Origin: Pseudomonadota bacterium | GTDB taxonomy: Bacteria; Desulfobacterota; Desulfobacteria; Desulfobacterales; RPRI01 | DNA: 5,909 bases | Reading direction: 5' to 3' | NCBI GenBank assembly: GCA_018830925.1 | Contig: JAHJRK010000195.1 | Span: 1-5,909 of the forward strand | Part shown: positions 1 through 4,237 of the stretch, piece by piece | Position numbering within the stretch: the stretch's first letter is position 1 | Layout: each line of letters opens with the position of its first letter | The notes under the pieces: model-generated | The model's database searches: none | What the model was told of the DNA's origin: nothing | The model's input: the letters and a program-made list of their open reading frames with translations, nothing else | Made by a program: the position numbers and the translations under genes

Positions 1-280
1 CTCTTTTCAGAACAGACTCGGCAGCCTGAAGGTTGATGTAAAGTTCCCCGATCGATGCGAATGTTCCCCGGTCCTGCTGATCCCTGATTATAAGGCCTTT
101 TACCTTCGCAGATATTATGAACGGATTTATGTCGATGTCTTCAATCGATACCTTTCGGTGGAGATTCTCGGAAAGCTTTTCCATAAGGGTCGGCTTGAGA
201 ACGACCGGGAGGATGAAAAAGCCTAAGACTGCATAAAGAATAAAAAAAACAAGTGCTCCAATTATGATCTTCTTAAGCAT
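1..280 (-). CDS. DUF748 / AsmA-like membrane-anchored protein, N-terminal part
   Basis: The first 93 codons of a minus-strand gene whose remainder lies beyond the left edge. The start is ATG at 280-278, preceded by AAAGGA (294-289) with 8 bases between AGGA and the ATG. Residues 1-4 (MLKK) are basic and are followed by one hydrophobic segment at about residues 5-24, so I expect an inner-membrane anchor with the rest in the periplasm. After it come LPVVLKPTLMEKLSENL, VSIEDIDINPF (44-54), a VKGLIIRD strand (60-67) and a FASIGELYINLQ segment (74-85). This order of elements is what I know from DUF748 proteins, which belong to the AsmA-like group of large envelope proteins linked to lipid transport or outer-membrane homeostasis. 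The function of DUF748 itself is poorly defined. It lies 312 bp downstream of the catabolic operon and probably has its own promoter, so I see no reason to link it to that pathway. Family recognition is from memory of the motif pattern. Confidence 0.8.
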   Translation of the reverse strand, partial: MLKKIIIGALVFFILYAVLGFFILPVVLKPTLMEKLSENLHRKVSIEDIDINPFIISAKVKGLIIRDQQDRGTFASIGELYINLQAAESVLKR

Positions 281-326
281 AAGTCTTATCCTTTACGATT
301 CTTTCCGCTCCGTTTTTCCCGATTGG

Positions 327-351
327 CCGGCGCCCGGTACGCCGGTTTTTT
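327..351 (+). terminator. Plus-strand intrinsic terminator-like hairpin
   Basis: CCGGCG (327-332) pairs perfectly with CGCCGG (340-345) across a 7-base loop, and six T residues follow at once (346-351). This is the form of a rho-independent terminator for plus-strand transcription. On the minus strand the stem is followed by CCAATCGGG, with no T-tract, so it should not stop transcription of the DUF748 gene, in whose leader it lies. No plus-strand gene precedes it in the window. The stem is short, so its efficiency is uncertain. Confidence 0.45.
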
Positions 352-482
352 CCCTGCTTCATCCATTAGATGCAGTGAATTCATGTAATTTCTTTATTAT
401 TTAAAGCTGACTTCCGCGGGAGTGAAGAAGCAAGTTGAACAGGAATCCGAATTTAAAAAGGATTGAAGTCGGCTTATATGGC

Positions 483-511
483 TTAAATAACATAACATGC
501 TAATTTGTCAA
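483..511 (-). promoter_or_regulatory. Candidate sigma70-type promoter for the DUF748 gene
   Basis: Reading the minus strand, TTGACA (511-506) is an exact match to the consensus -35 box. A weak -10 follows: TATTTA (489-484) after a 16-base spacer or ATTTAA (488-483) after 17. The position suits the DUF748 start at 280 and leaves a leader of just under 200 bases. The -35 box is good but the -10 matches only about half the consensus, so this is a candidate only. Confidence 0.4.
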
Positions 512-522
512 TAATATTATTG
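509..522. repeat. Perfect 14-bp AT-rich palindrome, possible operator
   Basis: CAATAATATTATTG equals its own reverse complement. It overlaps three bases of the candidate -35 box (511-506) on the minus strand. A dimeric regulator bound here would be expected to block or modulate that promoter. It could instead be a chance palindrome in an A/T-rich stretch; no regulator gene is in the window. Confidence 0.4.
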
Positions 523-527
523 GGATA

Positions 528-553
528 GGCGTGCGGCTTTTCCGCGGCACACC
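528..553 (-). other. GC-rich hairpin in the 3' region of the SDR transcript
   Basis: In the minus-strand RNA, GGUGUGC (553-547) pairs with GCACGCC (534-528): seven pairs, one of them U-G. An alternative fold uses GCGG/CCGC inside. In the plus-strand RNA the same arms have a C-A mismatch, so the fold favours the minus transcript. It begins 40 bases after the SDR stop. No U-tract follows, so it is not a classical intrinsic terminator; it could act as an mRNA 3'-end stabiliser or assist termination at the end of the operon. Confidence 0.35.
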
Positions 554-592
554 TTGAAGATGGGAGTGACGGTTTTATGGCTTCCAACGAAG

Positions 593-1405
593 TCATAACC
601 TGCTTTTTAGTGCGTGATAGGAAAAAAAATTGATAATTTTTCTTGAAGAGATTCTCGGCAAAAGGATGTGAATAATCCAGTTTTTAAATCCCGGTATATA
701 AAGAGCTTTTCCCTTTTTTAAAGCCCTGACTCCTTTTTGCGCAATTATCGCCGGGTCAGCAAGGCCGCTTACGGCATACCACCAGAGTCTCTCAGGGAAA
801 TCACCGCCTTTTATAAGCGGTGTGTTTGTATATGAAGGGTTGAGCGTGCAGACCTTGACACCTGATCGCCTGACCTCTTCATTTACCGCTTCGCTCAGGC
901 TTTGAACAAACGCTTTCGAAGCCCCGTATACCGCATGGTGAACCGTAGGCTGGAAAGCTGAAACGGAAGATACGTTCAATATCCGTCCATCGCGGCGTGC
1001 CGCCATATCCTTCAAAAACAGGTGCATAAGAAGCGTCAGAGCTCTGATGTTCACATGAACAAGAGTGAGCTGGCGGGAAATATCAGCCTGGTGAAAATCT
1101 CCGTAAACCATGAGACCTGCATTGTTCACCAGAACATCAATTACAGGTACATGCGCCTTTACTTCATCATACAGCTTTTTCGGGCCATCTTCTCCGGCAA
1201 GGTCCACGCCAAAAGACCACGTCTTTATTCCATATCTACTTTCCAATTCTCCGGACAACTCCGACAGGGCAGGCGCTTCGGAGGGATGCGCGGACAAAAC
1301 GCAATGCGCACCCTCCTTTGCAAAACAACGTGAAAGTTCTTTCCCTATTCCTGAAGATGCCCCTGTTATAAGCACATGTTTGTCTTTTAGTTCATAACGT
1401 GACAT
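593..1405 (-). CDS. Short-chain dehydrogenase/reductase (SDR family)
   Basis: A 270-residue classical SDR, an NAD(P)-dependent oxidoreductase of hydroxyl/keto groups; in this operon the natural step is oxidation of a 3-hydroxyacyl-CoA, which is inferred from context. Visible motifs: cofactor-binding TGASSGIG (14-21), D68 for adenine contact, NNAG (94-97), N119, catalytic S147, and Y160-GAS-K164 with Ser exactly 13 residues before Tyr. The usual PG after beta-6 is NPSYT (189-193). At the end of beta-2 (VLSAH, 36-40) there is neither the Asp typical of NAD enzymes nor the Arg common in NADP enzymes, so cofactor choice is open. The C-terminus has a hydrophobic IIHILLP stretch, perhaps peripheral membrane contact. 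I chose ATG at 1405 because AAAGGGG lies 8 bases upstream; a GTG at 1423 would add six residues (MKGVSR) encoded by the ribosome binding site itself. The gene follows the thiolase after 30 bp. An alternative role is a steroid- or alcohol-type dehydrogenase. Confidence 0.9.
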   Translation of the reverse strand: MSRYELKDKHVLITGASSGIGKELSRCFAKEGAHCVLSAHPSEAPALSELSGELESRYGIKTWSFGVDLAGEDGPKKLYDEVKAHVPVIDVLVNNAGLMVYGDFHQADISRQLTLVHVNIRALTLLMHLFLKDMAARRDGRILNVSSVSAFQPTVHHAVYGASKAFVQSLSEAVNEEVRRSGVKVCTLNPSYTNTPLIKGGDFPERLWWYAVSGLADPAIIAQKGVRALKKGKALYIPGFKNWIIHILLPRISSRKIINFFSYHALKSRL

Positions 1406-1413
1406 ACGAGAAA

Positions 1414-1420
1414 CCCCTTT
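1414..1420 (-). promoter_or_regulatory. Ribosome binding site deciding the SDR start
   Basis: AAAGGGG on the minus strand, 8 bases from the ATG at 1405-1403. It lies inside the extension that the upstream GTG start at 1423 would translate, which argues for the ATG. Confidence 0.7.
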
Positions 1421-1435
1421 CACAGAATAAAAGTC

Positions 1436-2677
1436 TCATCTTACTTTTTCAAGTATGTGAATGCACATCGCCGCTTCTTCGACCCCGATGTTCCCGCCTC
1501 CGTTTTCGGCAAGGCCTATCTTCGCATTCTCCACCTGGCGCTTTCCTGCTTCCCTTCTTAACTGGATACCTATCTCGTAAATCTGGGCAAGACCTGACGC
1601 CCCGATAGGATGACCGCGGCACTCAAGACCTCCGCTGGTATTTACAGGCTGCTTTCCTCCAAGCTTCGTTGCCCCTGATTCGGCATAAGGCCCGCCTTCA
1701 CCGGGGGGGCAGAAACCCATAGCCTCTGTCTGGTGAAGCTCGCCATAAGCAGTGGCATCGTGAAGCTCCGCGAGGCTGATATCTTTCGGACCGACTCCCG
1801 CGATTTCATATGCTTTTTTCACAAGCCTTTCGCCGATGTCTTCACCGTTTATATCCCTGTCGGTTCCGGATCCCAGAACCGAAGCGAGAATTCTGACAGG
1901 CCGCGGGGATAAAAGCCGTTTCAGGAATTTTTCTGAACATATGACCGCGGCTGCAGCCCCATCACCGACAGGAGAACACATGGATCTTGTGAGCGGGTAT
2001 GCTACAGGTTTGTCGGCAATAACCTCTTCCACAGTCATCATGTTCTGATACTGGGCTTTGGGGTTAAGTGACCCGTGCCAGTGGTTCTTTGCACAAATAA
2101 CGGCGAGCTGCCTCTGAGTGGAACCGAAGTGGCTCATATGCCATTTTGCCCCCATCGCATAGGCATCCATGAAAATGCTTCTTCCTTCTCCGGGCGCAGA
2201 CTGGGCATCAGGGGGTTTTATATCAAATGTTTTACTCAGCTCCATCATCATGTTAAGATGCTTTTCAAAATTGCCCACATCCATGCAGGAAGCATAAGCT
2301 CCAAGCGATAATGCCTTATTCGGATTCGTAATTTTTTCCGATCCGACCGCGAGCGCGACATCATACATTCCGGCCCGTATTCCGGTATACGCCATGTGAA
2401 GCGCCGTTGAAGCGCCGGCGCACGCGTTTTCAACATTTGTGACAGGAATGGCGCCGATTTCCATTGAGCGAAGCATCACCTGCCCCCTGATCGAATGCTG
2501 GTTTGAAAACATTCCCCAGAAGGTGTTTGAAAAAAAAGCCGCTTCAAGAGCTTCCTTTTTAATCCCGGCATCTTCAAGAGCAAGATTGACGGCTTCATGA
2601 GCCATATCCCTTACATCCCTGTCCGGGTACTTGTTGAACCTTATCATCCCCAGTCCGATAATATAAACATTTGCCAT
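1436..2677 (-). CDS. SCP2-type (sterol carrier protein X-like) thiolase / acetyl-CoA acetyltransferase-like enzyme
   Basis: A 413-residue thiolase-fold protein of the non-fused SCP-x thiolase group. Such enzymes cleave 3-oxoacyl-CoA with CoA, or in some subgroups perform retro-aldol cleavage or condensation. The nucleophile is C86 in NACAGAS (84-90), the usual site at the start of the thiolase active-site helix. Other conserved parts: CSPVGDGAAAAV (234-245), LHDATAYGE (306-314) with H307, NTSGG (346-350), GHPIGASG (355-362) with H356, and ENGGGNIG (391-398). The second cysteine region reads C405-I-H407 rather than the CxG of classical thiolases, as is common in SCP2-type members. The full active-site set is present, so activity is expected. 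Many bacterial homologues work with a DUF35 zinc/OB-fold partner; none is in this window. The start ATG at 2677 has GAAAGGA upstream with a rather long spacing of about 12 bases. The gene lies 136 bp after the dehydrogenase and 30 bp before the SDR. Substrate is unknown. Confidence 0.88.
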   Translation of the reverse strand: MANVYIIGLGMIRFNKYPDRDVRDMAHEAVNLALEDAGIKKEALEAAFFSNTFWGMFSNQHSIRGQVMLRSMEIGAIPVTNVENACAGASTALHMAYTGIRAGMYDVALAVGSEKITNPNKALSLGAYASCMDVGNFEKHLNMMMELSKTFDIKPPDAQSAPGEGRSIFMDAYAMGAKWHMSHFGSTQRQLAVICAKNHWHGSLNPKAQYQNMMTVEEVIADKPVAYPLTRSMCSPVGDGAAAAVICSEKFLKRLLSPRPVRILASVLGSGTDRDINGEDIGERLVKKAYEIAGVGPKDISLAELHDATAYGELHQTEAMGFCPPGEGGPYAESGATKLGGKQPVNTSGGLECRGHPIGASGLAQIYEIGIQLRREAGKRQVENAKIGLAENGGGNIGVEEAAMCIHILEKVR

Positions 2678-2710
2678 AAATCAGTTTTTTCCTTTCAATG
2701 TAATGCTGGG

Positions 2711-2721
2711 CCTTTGCATAA
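2711..2721. repeat. 11-bp word shared with the terminus of the MITE-like element
   Basis: CCTTTGCATAA here is identical to 4052-4062, inside the left terminus of the inverted-repeat element upstream of the acyl-CoA dehydrogenase gene. Both copies have the same orientation and lie shortly upstream of the next minus-strand gene (34 bp before the thiolase start, 18 bp before the dehydrogenase start). I find no matching inverted end nearby, so this may be a solo remnant of the same repeat family or chance. Confidence 0.35.
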
Positions 2722-2745
2722 AATTCGGATATCTCTATTTTACCC

Positions 2746-2801
2746 GACGTTCGTACTTCGAAGTTCATTCTACGATGTTCGATATTCGACATTCGATGTC
2801 C
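2746..2801. repeat. Heptamer array: eight 7-bp units, consensus GAYRTTC
   Basis: Units in plus-strand order: GACGTTC, GTACTTC, GAAGTTC, ATTCTAC, GATGTTC, GATATTC, GACATTC, GATGTCC. Four match the consensus fully, two differ at one position, and units 2 and 4 are diverged but keep the phase. The array fills 56 of the 136 bases between the dehydrogenase stop and the thiolase start. It contains the palindrome ACTTCGAAGT (2755-2764) and a small hairpin GACAT/ATGTC (2788-2800). A 7-bp period does not fit coding, and translated products over it are artefacts. I recall similar TTCGA-rich heptamer strings in Desulfobacterota intergenic DNA, but this is unverified memory. Confidence 0.65.
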
Positions 2802-2813
2802 GGCTGTTTATAA

Positions 2814-4034
2814 TCACAGCGAATGCGCCCCCGTAATCATCAGGCTGTCGTTGGCCCCGTCTTCAATCATCGAAGCGCGGGCATCCCTGAAAAACTTTTC
2901 AACAGGATATTCCTTGCTTACGCCAATACCTCCAAAGATCTGAATGGCATCACTCGCAACCTCAAAAGCCGTTTTCGTACAGAAAACCTTTGAAGCAATC
3001 GAATACCTGGTCAGTGGCGGTGTGTTGTTCAAATTATAAACTATGGCGGAACGCGAAAGCGCTCTGGCCGCTTCAACCTTCATGAACATGTCAAACAGTT
3101 TATGCTTTATCATCTGATGCTCAAAAAGAGGCTTTCCTCCCTGAATGCGGGTTTTTGAATAATTTAATGCCTCTTCATAAGCAGCGCGTGCAACACCGGT
3201 GAATATGGCGCCCATTCCGCCGTTGGCGGTCGCAAGAGTCACGTCAAGCAATGCTTCGTAGCTTTCCTGATCCACCAGCATGTAATCTTTCGGGACCCGG
3301 ACCTTGTCATAAAATATCTCACCCTGGTTCAGCGCGCGCTGTCCCATTTTATCGAGAGGACGCCCCTTTCGGACGCCGGGAAGGTTGTGAGGAACAATGC
3401 AGATGCCACCGCCCTTCATTCCCATTGATTGATCAATATTAAGATAAACCAGGCTGTGGGTTGAAATGGTTCCGTTTGAAACCCAGGCCGATTTCTGGCC
3501 TTCGATTACCCATTCGTCTCCTTCAAGGCGGGCGCTCACCTGTCCTGTAATTTTCGGGTCTGAAAACTCAGGGGTTCCGGGAACAAGGGTATCCGTTCCG
3601 TGTTCGGGCTCGGTTATCCCCCAGCACCCGATGATCGAAGCATCGGTATTCCTGCCGAAAGGTTCGATTATATCTTCAATCAGGCGATCGTTAGGGACCA
3701 TTGAAGCAAAAAAGGCCGGAAAGCAGGCAACTCCGAGACCTATTGCAAAATCGGCGCTTCCCCAACCCAGCTCCTCAAGTACAATATGCACTTCAAGAGG
3801 ATCAAGCCCAAGCCCCCCCCAGGTATCAGGAATAAAAATGGTATGATATCCAAGCTCATATCCTTTTTTCATGGTATCCCAGAAAAGGGGACTCTTTATT
3901 ACATCTTCCGGATCATGAAGTTTATCGAGTTCGAGACTGGCCGGCCTCAGAATCTCTTTACTGAACCTGTGTGTCTCTTCTTTCATTGTTTTCTGTTCAC
4001 GTGTCAAATCCATGTTAAGCTCTGTATAACTCAT
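2814..4034 (-). CDS. Acyl-CoA dehydrogenase family flavoprotein
   Basis: A 406-residue FAD-dependent acyl-CoA dehydrogenase, normal in length, expected to oxidise an acyl-CoA to its enoyl-CoA and pass electrons to ETF in the cytoplasm. Order: N-terminal helical domain (about 8-135), middle beta domain with signature ITEPEHGTD (140-148) and GQKSAWVSNG (179-188), C-terminal helical domain with EHQMIKHKL (305-313) and signature QIFGGIGVSKEYPVEKFFRD (365-384). Between the two middle-domain motifs there is a PGTPEFSDPKITG stretch (152-164), suggesting a divergent subfamily. The residue aligned with the catalytic Glu of medium-chain enzymes (Glu before Gly after RDA-R) is Asp392, with Glu391 one position earlier (IEDGAND). 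The alternative Glu position in the first helix of the C-terminal domain, used by isovaleryl-CoA dehydrogenases, aligns with Ala270. ATG at 4034 has a perfect AGGAGG five bases upstream. It follows the ligase by 203 bp and precedes the thiolase by 136 bp. Substrate is unknown. Confidence 0.9.
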   Translation of the reverse strand: MSYTELNMDLTREQKTMKEETHRFSKEILRPASLELDKLHDPEDVIKSPLFWDTMKKGYELGYHTIFIPDTWGGLGLDPLEVHIVLEELGWGSADFAIGLGVACFPAFFASMVPNDRLIEDIIEPFGRNTDASIIGCWGITEPEHGTDTLVPGTPEFSDPKITGQVSARLEGDEWVIEGQKSAWVSNGTISTHSLVYLNIDQSMGMKGGGICIVPHNLPGVRKGRPLDKMGQRALNQGEIFYDKVRVPKDYMLVDQESYEALLDVTLATANGGMGAIFTGVARAAYEEALNYSKTRIQGGKPLFEHQMIKHKLFDMFMKVEAARALSRSAIVYNLNNTPPLTRYSIASKVFCTKTAFEVASDAIQIFGGIGVSKEYPVEKFFRDARASMIEDGANDSLMITGAHSL

Positions 4035-4039
4035 AAATT

Positions 4040-4045
4040 CCTCCT
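4040..4045 (-). promoter_or_regulatory. Strong ribosome binding site of the acyl-CoA dehydrogenase gene
   Basis: AGGAGG on the minus strand, five bases before the ATG at 4034. It is only two bases away from the end of the inverted-repeat element (4048), so the element stops just short of the translation signal. Confidence 0.8.
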
Positions 4046-4047
4046 GT

Positions 4048-4212
4048 GAGACCTTTGCATAACACCCCCTTTTGCCCGATTACTTCGTCAGGCTCAAATT
4101 TCAATCCTCAAAATACTTCTATGTATTCCTGCGGTTGCACGAAGTGAAGCGTAAGCGCTATATTTTCGCCTTCCTTGTACTTGACCAAAATTGGATGTTC
4201 TTCAAAGGTCTC
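4048..4212. mobile_element. 165-bp MITE-like element with imperfect terminal inverted repeats
   Basis: GAGACCTTTG at 4048-4057 is matched by its exact reverse complement CAAAGGTCTC at 4203-4212. Extending inward, the two 30-base ends agree at 23 positions, including a shared TTTTG block, so the arms go beyond a chance 10-mer. The element sits in the gap between ligase and acyl-CoA dehydrogenase genes and ends two bases from the latter's ribosome binding site. CCTG occurs at 4043-4046 and 4213-4216, which could be a 4-bp target duplication if one extra T (4047) is allowed; this is weak. No transposase is encoded. On the minus strand the element is exactly 55 codons in one frame, protein-like in composition, with one in-frame TGA (4110-4108). 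It could be a non-autonomous transposable element, a decayed gene fragment, or a family of intergenic repeats. An internal hairpin AATAC/GTATT lies at 4112-4127. Confidence 0.5.
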
Positions 4213-4237
4213 CCTGCATGTTATGTTTTCAAAGCCG

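Larger units (their letters stand above)
281..592. other. 312-bp intergenic region between the SDR gene and the DUF748 gene
   Basis: No convincing gene on either strand. In minus-strand order it contains a GC-rich hairpin (553-528) about 40 bases after the SDR stop, a perfect 14-bp AT-rich palindrome (522-509), a perfect consensus -35 hexamer overlapping that palindrome (511-506), an A/T-rich stretch, and a GC-rich hairpin at 345-327 that has a T-tract only in the plus-strand sense. If the promoter is real, the DUF748 messenger has a 5' leader of roughly 190-200 bases. I see no recognisable riboswitch or tRNA. Confidence 0.6.

Noticed and set aside
528..553. Intrinsic terminator for the SDR operon
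   Set aside because: The hairpin is fair in the minus transcript but no U-tract follows, so it is reported only as a hairpin.
1406..1423. GTG start for the SDR, six residues longer
   Set aside because: The extension would be encoded by the ribosome binding site AAAGGGG, which is well placed for the ATG at 1405.
1022..1608. Three overlapping plus-strand open frames
   Set aside because: They lie opposite the SDR and thiolase genes, which have full family motifs; the plus-strand products show no motifs and are cysteine/serine-rich shadows.
2746..2801. CRISPR array or iteron origin
   Set aside because: Units are 7 bp with no spacers, and no cas or replication-initiator gene is present.
2595..2836. 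Short open frames on both strands over the heptamer array
   Set aside because: Their repeated FDVR/YDVR-type residues come from the 7-bp period, and they overlap the ends of the flanking real genes. No start signal supports them.
3251..3846. Plus-strand open frames opposite the acyl-CoA dehydrogenase
   Set aside because: Antisense to a fully conserved enzyme with clear signatures; no independent start signals.
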